This document shows positions 1 to 9,211 of a stretch of DNA of 64,000 bases, piece by piece. Each line of letters opens with the position of its first letter. The stretch's first letter is position 1. The notes beneath the pieces were generated by a model, which was not told where the DNA came from, ran no database searches, and saw only the letters and a program-made list of their open reading frames with translations. Both the position numbers and the translations under genes were made by a program. The stretch lies in assembly GCA_963830775.1 (NCBI GenBank), contig CAWHNT010000047.1, positions 744,001-808,000 of the forward strand, in the 5' to 3' direction. This DNA is from CAWHNT01 sp963830775. GTDB lineage: Bacteria; Pseudomonadota; Alphaproteobacteria; Geminicoccales; Geminicoccaceae.

Positions 1-160
1 TGGCGAGGAACGCCGCCCGCGCGCGGCTCGCGGCCTCGGCCGCATCCCGCTCACCCCGCAGCCGCTCGATCTCGGCCTGCACGGATCTGCTGTCCACGTG
101 GTCCGACACGGTGCTCTCGTCCAAGCCGCCGCCCCACACTGGTCTTCGTATATCAACCAT
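1..160 (-). CDS. Sensor histidine kinase, N-terminal fragment
   Basis: Only the first 53 codons are inside the window; the gene continues past its left edge. The start is an ATG at 160 read leftwards. The visible peptide begins MVDIRRPVWGGG and ends EAASRARAAFLA. That ending matches the linker that runs into the H-box of many hybrid histidine kinases (the usual continuation is NMSHELRTPL), preceded here by a short coiled coil with a heptad-like EIERLRGERDAAE stretch. The H-box itself is not visible, so the kinase call is inference from the linker. No transmembrane segment is seen in the fragment, so it may be a cytosolic kinase. A perfect inverted repeat lies on the start codon (152-168). Confidence 0.55.
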   Translation of the reverse strand, partial: MVDIRRPVWGGGLDESTVSDHVDSRSVQAEIERLRGERDAAEAASRARAAFLA

Positions 161-168
161 AGGTTGAT
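152..168. promoter_or_regulatory. Inverted repeat over the kinase start codon (possible operator)
   Basis: ATCAACC-ATA-GGTTGAT is a perfect 7-bp inverted repeat with a 3-bp spacer. It includes the start codon of the minus-strand kinase. The AT-rich dyad stands out in this GC-rich context and has the size of a dimeric HTH repressor site. The cognate regulator is unknown. It shares the core TAGGTT with the box at 262-276. Confidence 0.4.
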
Positions 169-261
169 GTATGGTGCGATTGCAAGCACTCTGCGGGTGC
201 GGCCGTCCCGCTGCCGCCCAAGAAAATCGCCGGGCCGAGAAGTGCAATCTTTTGCTTGCTT

Positions 262-276
262 GTAGGTTAATATTCC
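262..276 (+). promoter_or_regulatory. AT-rich box upstream of small HTH gene (copy 1)
   Basis: GTAGGTTAATATTCC lies about 70 bp before the HTH gene at 347. It matches at 13 of 15 positions a box at 49540-49554, in the same orientation, ahead of the second HTH gene. The complement contains TTAACCTA, which resembles the alphaproteobacterial CtrA half-site. The surrounding 161-346 gap holds nothing else I can identify. The role is inferred only from the shared position. Confidence 0.4.
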
Positions 277-346
277 TTTAGCCTCAGCAATCCGAAAGCG
301 CCGCCCCGCTGTCGGACGTATCCAGTCCTCCTTGAGGAGATAGGGT

Positions 347-640
347 ATGCTGAGGACCACGGGGTGGCCCCGCCATAAGGGTGCGAAGCGCCCGAGATCT
401 GTGAGCTTGAAGGAGGCGGCGCGCATGATCGCGTCGGGCGCCACGCCAGCCGACGTCGCACGCCAGCTCGGCTGCTCCCGGCTCCGACTGCTGCGGCTGA
501 TCAATCACGATGCGCGGTTCAAGGCCATGCTGGCTCAGCTCGTGGGCGAGCAGGTTGCCGAATCTCAAACGTCGGCGCGGACCAGGATCAGCTCCAGGTC
601 CGGCGCGAAATACAGCCGGAGGCCATTATCGAATCGATAG
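347..640 (+). CDS. Small helix-turn-helix protein
   Basis: A 97-residue basic protein preceded by a GAGGAGA ribosome-binding sequence. Residues about 22-65 (SLKEAARMIASG, then TPADVARQLGCS, then LRLLRLINHDARFK) read as an HTH of the kind found in phBC6A51-like or small-terminase-like DNA-binding proteins, with the typical ending '..DARFKAML'. The last 25 residues are low complexity and overlap the 3' end of the convergent gene by 76 bp, so the true stop may lie earlier if there is an indel. A related HTH segment occurs in the gene at 48773-49503. The DNA target and function are unknown; it could be a phage-derived remnant or a chromosomal regulator. Confidence 0.5.
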   Translation: MLRTTGWPRHKGAKRPRSVSLKEAARMIASGATPADVARQLGCSRLRLLRLINHDARFKAMLAQLVGEQVAESQTSARTRISSRSGAKYSRRPLSNR

Positions 641-891
641 AAGCGAAAGCCGGACACGTCGTCGCCCTCAGCCGTCCGGTGGGCATCGACCTCGCCCTCC
701 TCGAGGAGAGCAGCGCTCGTGCCCAGGGTGATCGAGCGCAGGTTGGAATCGTTGAACAGCACAACCTCGCCACCCTCATCCGGAATGAGATCGGCGAGGT
801 CGAGAGCGGGCAGCCCCGGGTCGTCGGCAAGGTCCGCCTCGGGCTCCGCCTCGTCGCGGCTGCCTCGTTGACCCGACGCCGTCGCCTTCAT
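565..891 (-). CDS. Acidic hypothetical protein
   Basis: The product is rich in Asp and Glu in its first half (DEAEPEADLADDP) and ends with an alternating aromatic/hydrophobic stretch (FRFYRFDNGLRLYFAPDL) typical of a small beta-rich fold. I do not recognise the family. I chose the ATG at 891 because GGAG lies 7 nt upstream; an in-frame ATG at 954 would add 21 basic, low-complexity residues and lacks a ribosome-binding site. It converges on the HTH gene with a 76-bp overlap. A 10-bp palindrome, ACGTTAACGT (966-975), lies upstream. No signal peptide is seen. Confidence 0.5.
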   Translation of the reverse strand: MKATASGQRGSRDEAEPEADLADDPGLPALDLADLIPDEGGEVVLFNDSNLRSITLGTSAALLEEGEVDAHRTAEGDDVSGFRFYRFDNGLRLYFAPDLELILVRADV

Positions 892-1036
892 CAGCACGCT
901 CCGCTTTCGCGCCGCGCTGGGGGACAGCACCCTCGGGCGCCGCGTACGCGACATCGAGGCTGGTAACGTTAACGTCAGAGCGGCACAAGGCAGTGAGCGC
1001 AGGCTCGCCGCGGCAAGCGCGGGCCGGCGTATCGAG

Positions 1037-2504
1037 CTATGTTGCAGGGCTGCGACGCATCCAGGCCGGCAGCCGTCTGAAGGGCAGCTCGGCCGGATCG
1101 GCCACGTTCGCCCCTGGCGAGCGGACCACCACTATCTCGCGCGCAATGGGCTCGAAGTCGGCGCGGAAGTGGACCGAGCTCTTGAGCGCCAGGATCCTGC
1201 GGGACGCAGGCTCCACCCCGAGATGGCGGAAGATCGCCTGGTCCGCGGCCTGCAGCCGCCGGGTGGCAACCACGACCTCCACGCCCGGTGCCTCGCGCGG
1301 GCGGAGCAGCGCCATCGGGCCGAGATCGACATGGTTACCGGCGTACATGGGGCCGGTCGCCGTGAACCGGCCATCGCCCAGAGCCAGCACTTCCCAGTCG
1401 GCGACGAGGGGCACCACGCCCGGGGGCCCGTTGCGGCCGCCCAGCTCCAAGCCCTGGAGCTCGCCGCCGACGCCAGCCTCGTGCGCGCGGGCCGCGGCGT
1501 CCCCGTCCGCACATCACGCCCAGCACCGCCGAGGGTGCCCGCTGACGGATCAGCTCGGCCAGGAGGCCCGTCGTGTCCGAGCTGCCGCCACCGCCCGGAT
1601 TGTCCTGCGTATCCGCCAGCACGACCGGGCCGTCGCCCAGACCGATCGCATGACGCACCGCTTCCTCGGCCGACCAGAGCCGGCCATGGAAGCCCCGCTC
1701 GGCCGTGCTGAAGGCTGCGGCAAGCCTGTCGGCCGCCGCCTCGACGGCAACCGCATCGTGACCGTAGACGATGATCGAGGGACCGCAGACAGGTGTGTCC
1801 GCGGCCGGGAAGCCGGTGCAGATGGAGGCCGAGGCCTCGAGCCCGTCCAGCATCGCGTAGAGTGAGCGGGCGGGCTCGATCGTGGTGCATTGCCAGGGCA
1901 GGGGGATCAGGAAGTCGATCCGGCGGAAGGCCTTGGCCAGAGCGCGGCCTGCCAGCAGCGCGTCGAGCAACGGCAGGCAGCGGGCGCCGGTGACGGCGAG
2001 GTCGATGTGCGGGTAGGTGCGGTAGGCGACCATGGCATCCGCATGCTCGACCATGGCCTCGGAGACGTTGGCGTGCAGGTCGAGGGCGGCGACGATCGGG
2101 AGGTCCGGTGCCAGCTCGCGGATCCGGCGGAGCAGCTCGCCCTCGCCGTCCTCCAGATGCTCGGTGACCATGGCACCGTGCAGGTCGAGAAAGAGCGCAT
2201 CGAGCGGGCCGGCACGGGCGAGGTCGTCGAGCAGCATGCCGACCAGGCGTTCGTAGGCGTCGCGCGTCACCGGCCCGGAGGGGCAGGCGTTGGCCCAGGT
2301 CAGCGGCACCAGCTCATGGCGTGGGGCCGCTGCCTCGATGAAGCCCGAGATCGCGAGGTTGATCCCGGCCGTGTTGGCGAAGATCGCCTCGCCCCGCGAG
2401 AGCGGCGGCCAGCCGTCGGCCTCCTCGAAGCGCTCGAAGGTGGCGGGCTGGGGGGCGAAGCTGTTGGTCTCGTGATGCAGCCCGCCGATGCCGATCCGTG
2501 CCAT
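1037..2504 (-). CDS. M81 family metallopeptidase (MlrC-like), frame break near 1505
   Basis: About 488 residues once one extra base in the GC run near 1500-1510 is removed. The N-terminal DUF1485 domain carries HHETNSFAP, LDLHGAM and DLHAN with YRTYPHID, the His/Asp signatures of MlrC, the zinc peptidase that linearises microcystin in sphingomonads. The C-terminal part (from about codon 345) contains LELGGRNGPPG and ends near WMRRSPAT. Family members outside toxin degraders have unknown substrates, so the name gives fold rather than function. It is the last gene of a minus-strand run, starting 4 bp after speE stops. The break separates two well-conserved halves without loss of sequence, so a sequencing error is likelier than decay. 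Confidence 0.8.
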
Positions 2505-2508
2505 CGCC

Positions 2509-3354
2509 TCACCAGCCCACGTGCCGGATCATCCAGGCCGGATGGGCGAAGGCGCCGACATGGACCTCGGGGGTGTAATAACGCAGGCCGTCAGGGACGC
2601 CTGCCGCACGCAGCTGGTCGGTGCTGCGCTGGCGGATTGCCGGCTCGTCGGTGGCGAAGCCCAGCGCCATGGCGCCGCCGATATAGGTCGGGATCACGGG
2701 CAGGTAGTAGTCGACCAGCGCGAAGCCGGCGGCCTTCTGGTCGCGCTGGGTCTGGGCCAGCTCGTCGGGCTTGATCGAGGGATTGCCGCACTGGGTCGCC
2801 ATCACCCCTCCGGGCCGCAGAAGACGGCGGCAGCCGCTGTAGAACTCGGTCGTGAACAGCACTGCACCGGGGCCGACCGGATCGGTGGAGTCGATGATGA
2901 CGACGTCGTAGCGGTCCTCGGTCTCCGCCACGTACTTCGCACCGTCGGCGATGAGGACCCGCGCCTTGGGGTGGTCGAAGGCGCCCGCGGAGATGCTGGG
3001 GAGGTAGGTGACGCAGAGGTCGATCACGCTGCGGTCGATCTCGACCTGGGTCACCCGCTCGACGCCGCCGTGCTTCAAGGCCTCGCGCAGGCAGCCGCCG
3101 TCGCCGCCGCCCACGATCAGCACCTCGCGGGCGCTGCCATGCGCCAGCATCGGCACGTGGACGATCATCTCGTGGTAGCAGAACTCGTCGCCGGTCGTGG
3201 TCTGGACGACGCCGTCCAGCGCGAGCACGCGGCCCCACTGGTAGCTGTCGAAGATCAGCAGCTCCTGGTGCTCAGTGCGCTCCTCGAACACCACCTCCCG
3301 GATCCGGATCCCCTGCCGCCAGTCGCGGTGCAGCCGCTCGTCGAACCACTCCAT
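2509..3354 (-). CDS. speE: Spermidine synthase (polyamine aminopropyltransferase)
   Basis: A 281-residue protein of normal SpeE length. It transfers the aminopropyl group of decarboxylated SAM to putrescine in the cytosol. The sequence begins MEWFDERLHRDW, has QWGRVLALDGVVQTT and the binding loop GGGDGGCLRE, followed by the acidic VEIDRSVID and the catalytic IDSTDPVGPG, then YYTPEVHVGAF near the end. The start at 3354 matches the family N-terminus; a longer in-frame extension lacks similarity. It sits between the META-domain gene (63 bp upstream) and the M81 gene (4 bp downstream), so it is probably co-transcribed with the latter. Confidence 0.93.
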   Translation of the reverse strand: MEWFDERLHRDWRQGIRIREVVFEERTEHQELLIFDSYQWGRVLALDGVVQTTTGDEFCYHEMIVHVPMLAHGSAREVLIVGGGDGGCLREALKHGGVERVTQVEIDRSVIDLCVTYLPSISAGAFDHPKARVLIADGAKYVAETEDRYDVVIIDSTDPVGPGAVLFTTEFYSGCRRLLRPGGVMATQCGNPSIKPDELAQTQRDQKAAGFALVDYYLPVIPTYIGGAMALGFATDEPAIRQRSTDQLRAAGVPDGLRYYTPEVHVGAFAHPAWMIRHVGW

Positions 3355-3416
3355 GCCTGGACCTCGCCCGCTGCCGGCCGCCGGTTTCGCACAAGCCCTG
3401 GCGGCGTGCCAGACGC

Positions 3417-3899
3417 TCAGGGCAGGCGGAGGAATCGCGACGGCTGCTTCGCACCCTTGGAGAAGATGAGGAGCACCGATCCCGCCTCCTGGACCTGCAT
3501 GCGTTCGGCACGCTGCAGCGCGTTGATGTAGGCCACCTCCTGGCGACCGAGGGAGGCCAGAGCGCAGTCGTTGCGGGTGGTGCTCAAGGGCCCGAGGCTG
3601 ACCCTGTCCGCGCGGCTGGCGAAAGGGCCGACGAAGCGGTTGCAGCCGGTATCGCCGCGGACGAAGCCGTCCTCCAGGAACTCGAGCGTCAGCCCGGAAT
3701 TGGCGATCACCGGGGCCCCCGCCACTGCCTGGGCCTGCCAGCTCGTGAGCACGAGCTCGTCCCCGATCCGCGGCGGCCCCTTGAGTCCTGGCGACACTGC
3801 ACCGCCGCCGGGCGTCATGGGCGGCGGCTGTCGCGGCACGTCCTGTGCTGCGGCGGCACCGGCGAGTGCCAGGGCAAGGACGCAGGCGATCAGGCGCAT
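3417..3899 (-). CDS. META-domain (HslJ-like) exported protein
   Basis: 160 residues with a clear signal peptide (MRLIACVLALALAGAAAAQ), placing it in the periplasm. The mature part contains the META domain, about residues 45-155: LVLTSWQAQAV, the diagnostic GDTGCNRFVGPF, and a C-terminal LLIFSKGAK strand. META proteins include HslJ, linked to heat and novobiocin stress, but no biochemical activity is established. The gene start overlaps the end of the molybdopterin hydroxylase gene by 10 bp, indicating translational coupling. Confidence 0.8.
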   Translation of the reverse strand: MRLIACVLALALAGAAAAQDVPRQPPPMTPGGGAVSPGLKGPPRIGDELVLTSWQAQAVAGAPVIANSGLTLEFLEDGFVRGDTGCNRFVGPFASRADRVSLGPLSTTRNDCALASLGRQEVAYINALQRAERMQVQEAGSVLLIFSKGAKQPSRFLRLP

Positions 3900-6627
3900 G
3901 GGCGTGCCAGGATGGCGGCCCGGAGCCGGTCGGGCGTGAACGGCACCTTCGCCGGCCGCACGCCGACCGCATGCTCGATCGCACCCAGGATGGCGGGAGC
4001 GGTCGGGACCAGGGCCGGCTCGCCCACACCCTTGGCCCCGAACGGGCCCAGCTCCTCGCCCGAGTCGATCAGGAACACCTCGATCGGCGGCACGTCGCCC
4101 ACGGTCGGGATCAGATAGTCGTGCAGGTTCTCGTTCCGCCCGGGCACGAACTCCTCCATCAGGGCAAGGCCCAACCCTTGTGCGATGCCGCCATGGATCT
4201 GACCCTCCACGAGCGTCGGGTTGACGGCACGGCCGACATCGTGGGCGGCCCAGATCTTCAGCACCTTCGCGGTGCCCAACTCGCGGTCGACCTCGACCAG
4301 TGCCATCTGCGCGGCAAAGCCGTAGGTGGCATAAGGGATGCCCTGGCCGTCCTCGTCGAGTGCCCGGGTCGGCGGGTCCCACTCGCCCCGGCCGCGCAGC
4401 ACGTCGCCATCCTTCAAGGGATCGAGGCGGCGGAGATCGAGCCCGCGCGTGTGGCCGCTCTCGCTGACCCGGACGACCGGGCCGTCGAGCTCCAGCCGGG
4501 CGTCCTCGCCGGCATTGGCGAGGCGCAGGATCTGACCCCGGAGGTCGAGGCCGGCGAGCTTGGCGGCGTTGCCGGAGACGAGGGTCTGCCGCGAGGCCGA
4601 GGTCTTGCCGGCGTCGAGCGTGCGGTCGGTGTCGCCCAGCACCTGCTGGAAGGCCGTCACCGGCAGCCCCAGCGCCTCGGCGCAGATCTGGACCATGATC
4701 GTGGCGCTGCCCTGGCCGATATCGACCGCACCATTATAGAGCGTCAGCGTCCCGTCGGCCGCGAGCCCGACCTCCATCGCCGAAGGGTTCGCTATGCCGG
4801 TATTGCCGAGCCCGTACCACATGCAGCCGATCCCGACGCCGCGCCGGCGCGTGGCCGTTCTGCTGATTGAAGCGTTCGGCCTCGGCTCGCTCGCGCCGCC
4901 AGTGCGGCCGCAGTACCTCCAGGCATTGGACAAGGCCGGCGCTGGTCTCGAGGCGCTGGCCGCAGTGGGTCGTATCGCCAGGGCGGAGCGCGTTGCGCAG
5001 GCGGAACTCGAGCCGGTCCAGGCCCAGCCGGTCGGCCAGCATGTCCATCAGCGCCTCATGCGCGATCGCACTCTGCGGCACGCCGAAGCCGCGGAAGGCA
5101 CCGGCGGGCGTGCCGTTGGTGTAGATGCCGCGGCTGGTGCAGCGGGCGGCGCGCACGGCATAGGGGCCGGTGGCGTGGACCGGCACGCGGCTCGCCACGG
5201 TCGGGCCCCAGGAGGCGTAGGCGCCGGTATCGAAGTCGCCGTGAAAAAGCACGGCAGTGAGCCGGCCGTCGGCGTCAGCGCCGGCGCTGGCCGTGATCCG
5301 GGCGGGATGGCGCTTGGTCGAGGCCGCCATGCTCTCGGGCCGGGTCCACGCCATGCGCACCGGCTGGCCGGTGACCCAGGCGGCGACCGCCAGGATCGGC
5401 TGGAAGAGCGCGTCCAGCTTGCCGCCGAAGCCGCCGCCGCAGGCCGAGGGGATGATCCGCACCTGCTCGGGTGCGATCCCCAGCACGCCTGCCACTTCGT
5501 CCCGGTCCATGTAGGGTGCCTGGGTGGTGGCGAAGACCTCGACCCGGTCGCCCTTGCGCACGGCGTAGCCGGCCTCGGGCTCGATATAGGCGTGCTCGAC
5601 GAAGCTGGTCTCGACCGCATAGTCGGCGGTCACGAAGGAGCGGGCGAGCAGGGCCTCGGCATCGCCGCTCACCACGCGGCCGCTGATCAGGACATTGTCG
5701 GGCCGGAAGGCGTGGATGACCGGGGCGCCGGGTGCCAGGGCGGCGTCCACGCCGAGAACCGGCGGCAGCGGCTCCCAGACGATCGGCAGCGCCTCGTCCG
5801 GGATGGCGGCCACGGCCTCTTGTGTCCCGACCAGCGCCAGCACCGGCTCGCCGCGGTGGCGGACCTCGCCCTGGGCCAGCACGGGCTGGTCCTTCAGGTC
5901 GGGGTAGATGCCGAAGCCGTTGCGGCCGGGAATGTCCGCTGCCGTGAGGACGCGGACCGGCAGGGACCCGAGGTCGCCCAGCGTGAAGCGGGCACGATGG
6001 TGCGGCGAGCGCACGAGCCGCAGGACGAGGCAGTCGGCCGGCCAGCTGTCGGCACCGTACGCCTCCGTGCCGTCGACCTTGCGCCGGCCGTCGAGGCGGA
6101 CGATCCGGGCGCCCATGGCACCTTCCTCGCCCGCCAGCTTCGTCCCGGCCGCCGCGTCGATAACGGCATCGACGATCTTGAGGTAGCCCGTGCAGCGGCA
6201 GAGGACGCCGGCCAGCGCATCCTCCACCTCGGCCCGATCCGGCCGGGGCGAGCGGGCGAGCAGGTCGGCGGCCGCCATCAGCATGCCCGGCGTGCAGATC
6301 CCGCACTGGGCAGCACCATGGGCCAGGAACGCGTCGCGCAGCCGCTCGTAGCGCGGGTCGGCCGCCAAGCCTTCGACCGTGACCACGCGCCGCCCGGCGC
6401 ATTGCCCGACCGCGACGAGGCAGGCGCAGACCTGCTCACCATCCAGCAGGACGGTGCAGGCTCCGCAATCGCCGGCATTGCAGCCGATCTTGGTGCCGGT
6501 GAGGCCAGAGTTCCTCGCGCAGCAGGTCGGCGAGGCGGCGGAACGGAGGAGCGGCCGTCGCTACCGGCCGGCCGTTCACGGTCAGCTCCAGCGTGTCGGC
6601 CGCGGGCTCGGGAAGCCGGGTCGCCAT
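3890..6627 (-). CDS. Xanthine oxidase-family hydroxylase, fused 2Fe-2S and molybdopterin subunits (two frame breaks)
   Basis: About 911 residues after correcting one extra base near 6510 and one near 4850; the corrected length is an exact codon multiple. Residues 1-160 are the iron-sulfur subunit, with CNAGDCGACTVLLDG for the plant-type cluster and QCGICTPGM plus LCRCTGY for the second 2Fe-2S cluster. The rest is the molybdopterin subunit: KVDGTEAYGAD, the ACGGGFGGK loop, AFRGFGVPQ and the C-terminal GVGEPALV carrying the likely catalytic Glu. Such enzymes hydroxylate aldehydes or N-heterocycles with water as oxygen source. The FAD subunit is the separate gene 4 bp upstream. Small and large subunits are usually separate genes, so the fusion is notable. 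The substrate cannot be assigned, and no XdhC-type maturation gene is nearby. Confidence 0.82.
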
Positions 6628-6631
6628 GGGA

Positions 6632-7486
6632 TCAGGCGGCCAGGCGCTGGTCGCCGGCCAGATCGGCCAGGCCACGGCGGAGCAGGGTGAGGCACACGTC
6701 ACGGCGGTAGGCGGCGGTGGCGCGGATATCGTCGATGGGCGAGAGCGGTGCGAGGCAGCTCTCGTCGACAACCCGCTCCAGTCCGGCCTGCAGGACGGCA
6801 CCCGTGAGGCGGCTCTCGAGCTCGGGCAGGCGCATGGCGGTGGGGGCACAGGCGCCGACGGCAACCCCGGCCTTCACGATGCGGTCGCCTTCGACCTCCA
6901 GCGCAAACGCAGCCATGACGATCGAGATCACGAGGTAGCGCCGGCCGCCGAGCTTGAGGAAGTGGCCGACGACCTCGCCCGCCGGGGCGGGGAGCAGGAT
7001 GGCAGTCAGCAGCTCGTCCGGCTCGCGGGCGGTGCGCCGGTTGCCGCGCACGAACTCGGCCAGAGGCAGCTCGCGACGGCCGCGGACCGATGCCAGCTCG
7101 ACCCGGGCATCCAGCGCCAGCAGGCAGGGGATGCTGTCCGCCGCCGGCGAGGCGTTGCAGATGTTGCCGCCGATGGTGCCGGCATTCTGGATCTGCACGC
7201 CGCCGACCTCGCGGGCGGCCTGGCGCAGGCCGGCCAGCATCGGCGGGAGATCGCCGCGGACGAGATCGCTCCAGCGGGTGAGGGCACCGAGCCGCCAGTG
7301 CCCGTCCTCGCGACCCAGGCCGCTGAGCGCCTCGAGGCCGGAGATGTCGAGCACGTCGAGGTCGGCAGGGCGGCCGACCAGGGCAGGGTAGACGTCGGTA
7401 CCGCCGGCCAGGATCGTGAGCGGCCGCTCCGCCAGCGCTGCGAGCGCCTCGTCGAGCTGGGCGGGCCGGAGATAGAGGGGGTCCAT
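6632..7486 (-). CDS. FAD-binding subunit of the molybdopterin hydroxylase (CoxM/XdhA-like)
   Basis: 284 residues, normal length for the medium subunit. The N-terminal FAD PCMH domain has LAGGTDVYPAL and the signature NAGTIGGNICNASPAADS; the C-terminal CO dehydrogenase flavoprotein domain follows from about residue 175. It passes electrons between the 2Fe-2S centres of the downstream fused subunit and an external acceptor. The start at 7486 begins MDPLYLRPAQLDEALAAL, as expected. Its stop is 4 bp before the hydroxylase start, so the two are one operon. Confidence 0.88.
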   Translation of the reverse strand: MDPLYLRPAQLDEALAALAERPLTILAGGTDVYPALVGRPADLDVLDISGLEALSGLGREDGHWRLGALTRWSDLVRGDLPPMLAGLRQAAREVGGVQIQNAGTIGGNICNASPAADSIPCLLALDARVELASVRGRRELPLAEFVRGNRRTAREPDELLTAILLPAPAGEVVGHFLKLGGRRYLVISIVMAAFALEVEGDRIVKAGVAVGACAPTAMRLPELESRLTGAVLQAGLERVVDESCLAPLSPIDDIRATAAYRRDVCLTLLRRGLADLAGDQRLAA

Positions 7487-7518
7487 CGCGGCCGAGATCC
7501 CCGGGTGCGGCTCCCGTG

Positions 7519-8490
7519 TCAAGCTGCGGGCGCCGGCGAGCTGGCGGCGATCCGGTGATCCAGGCGCTGGTCGCTGATGCCGGCCGGCTCCTGGTGGATG
7601 ATGATCTCCGAATCGGGGAATGCCTGGCTCAGCTTCTCCTCCAGCCTGTCGGTGACGTCGTGCGCGGCCAGGACCGTCATCTCCGGGTCGAGCTCGATAT
7701 GGCACTCGATGAACACCGTGGTGCCCGATTCGCGGGTGCGCAGGTCGTGCAGGCCCTGCACCTCGGGATGGGCCGTGATCAGGTCCTTGATCCGCTGCCG
7801 CGAGGTGCCGGGCAGCTCATGGTCCATGAGCACGTGGATGGCCGCCATGCCGATCTTGCCGGCATACCAGGCGAGGTAGGCAGCTATCCCCAGCCCCAGC
7901 AGCGGATCGAGCCAGGGCCAGTAGAACCATTGCACCATCACGAGCGAGACGATGATCGTGAGGTTGGTGGCGAGGTCGGCGCTGTAGTGCAGGCTGTCGG
8001 CCGCGATCGCCTGCGAGCCCGTCCGGCGGATGACATAGCGCTGGAACAGGACGAGGCAGAGGGTCGCTATCGACGCGAAGGCCATCACCAGGATGCCCAG
8101 GCCGGCCGCGCGCAAGGGTGCCGGATCGGTCAGCCGGCGGATCGCATCGACCAGCACGAAGAGTGCCGAGCCCGCGACCAGCGTCGACTGGGCCAGGGCA
8201 CTCAGCGACTCGGCCTTGCCGTGGCCGAAGCGGTGCCGCAGGTCCGGCGGCTGCTGGCTGATCCGGATCGAGAAGAAGGTGATCGCCGAGGCTGCGACGT
8301 CGGCCAGGCTGTCGATCAGCGAGGACAGCACGGCCAGTGAGCCGGTGGCGATCGCTGCCCCCGCCTTGAGCGTCGCCAGCAGGATGGCGAGCGACAGGCT
8401 GGCGACTGCCGCATAGTGGCGCAGCCGCCCATGAGGTGGCGTTTTCGCCGCCATCGCAGGCTCTTCCCCTCTCGTTCGCAATTGCAGCAT
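7519..8490 (-). CDS. Cation diffusion facilitator (FieF/CzcD type) metal exporter
   Basis: 323 residues with six predicted membrane helices followed by a cytosolic ferredoxin-like dimerisation domain (LRTRESGTTVFIECHIELD). The transport-site motifs are visible: SLIDSLADV in helix 2 and DSLHYSADL in helix 5, giving the Asp/Asp and His/Asp zinc or iron ligands. It exports divalent metal by proton antiport. A strong AGGAGG lies 13 nt before the ATG at 8490. An internal ATG at 8454 is an alternative start that matches homologues at least as well. It ends 32 bp before the FAD subunit gene and may be the first gene of that minus-strand run. Confidence 0.88.
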   Translation of the reverse strand: MLQLRTRGEEPAMAAKTPPHGRLRHYAAVASLSLAILLATLKAGAAIATGSLAVLSSLIDSLADVAASAITFFSIRISQQPPDLRHRFGHGKAESLSALAQSTLVAGSALFVLVDAIRRLTDPAPLRAAGLGILVMAFASIATLCLVLFQRYVIRRTGSQAIAADSLHYSADLATNLTIIVSLVMVQWFYWPWLDPLLGLGIAAYLAWYAGKIGMAAIHVLMDHELPGTSRQRIKDLITAHPEVQGLHDLRTRESGTTVFIECHIELDPEMTVLAAHDVTDRLEEKLSQAFPDSEIIIHQEPAGISDQRLDHRIAASSPAPAA

Positions 8491-8525
8491 AAAGCGCCGT
8501 CAACCTCCTTCCGGGGAGACCATCC

Positions 8526-9115
8526 CTGACCAGCTTCCCTGCCGTCCGGCTGATAGCGCTCAGCCAGGAGGACATCTACCACGAGGGCGGCCCGCTTCTG
8601 ACCCGGCCGCTTCGCCGCGCCGCCATCGCCGCCGTCGTCCACAACCCATTCGCCGGCCGGTACGAGCAGGACATCGTGGAGGCGGCCGAAGCACTCACCC
8701 CGCTCGCCACCACCATGAGCGAGCGCCTGCTGGGTGCCTTGGGTGGCGACGCATCCCGCGTCGAAGCCTTCGGCAAGGGTGCCGATCGTCGGCGAGGATG
8801 GCGAGCTCGAGCACGCCGCCCTCTGGCATGTGCCGGCCGGGACCGGACTGCGCCGGGCGCTCGGCGGCGGCAAGGCGATCATCCCGTCGAGCAAGAAGGT
8901 GGGGGCGATCGGGACCCGGATCGACATCCCGCTGCACCACAAGGATGCGGCTTACGTGCGCAGCCACTTCTCCTCGATGGAGGTGGGCGTGCCGGATGCG
9001 CCGACGGCGGAACGAGATCGTGTTCGTCCTGGCCATGACGACCGGCGGCCGCGTGCATGCGCGGGTCGGCGGCCTGGAGGCGTCCGCGATCCGGGGCGAG
9101 GACGGGCTGCGATAG
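8526..9115 (+). CDS. DUF1185 (amino acid synthesis family) protein, two frame breaks
   Basis: About 195 residues after removing one extra base near 8775 and one near 9017. Conserved DUF1185 segments appear in order: EDIYHEGGPLL, VVHNPFAGRYEQD, then VGEDGELEHAALWH, GGGKAIIPSSKK, DIPLHHKDAAYVRSHF and VGVPDAPTANEIV. The biochemical role is not established; related proteins lie in amino-acid metabolism contexts. No ATG, GTG or TTG lies in frame before the first conserved block; the CTG at 8526, 7 nt after GGGGAG, is the best candidate, or a further indel hides the start. It stands alone, divergent from the CDF gene. Confidence 0.72.
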
Positions 9116-9211
9116 GGGCCGCGCGTCACGCTGGGGTATGCTTCACACTATCTTAACCAAGCAATCGCCCCTCGACCTGCGCTAGCACATCCGCTGCGAT
9201 GGCCGGGCAGA

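Noticed and set aside
1890..2774. Long plus-strand frames across the M81 and speE genes
   Set aside because: They mirror the conserved minus-strand genes, have biased low-complexity composition and no motif or ribosome-binding site.
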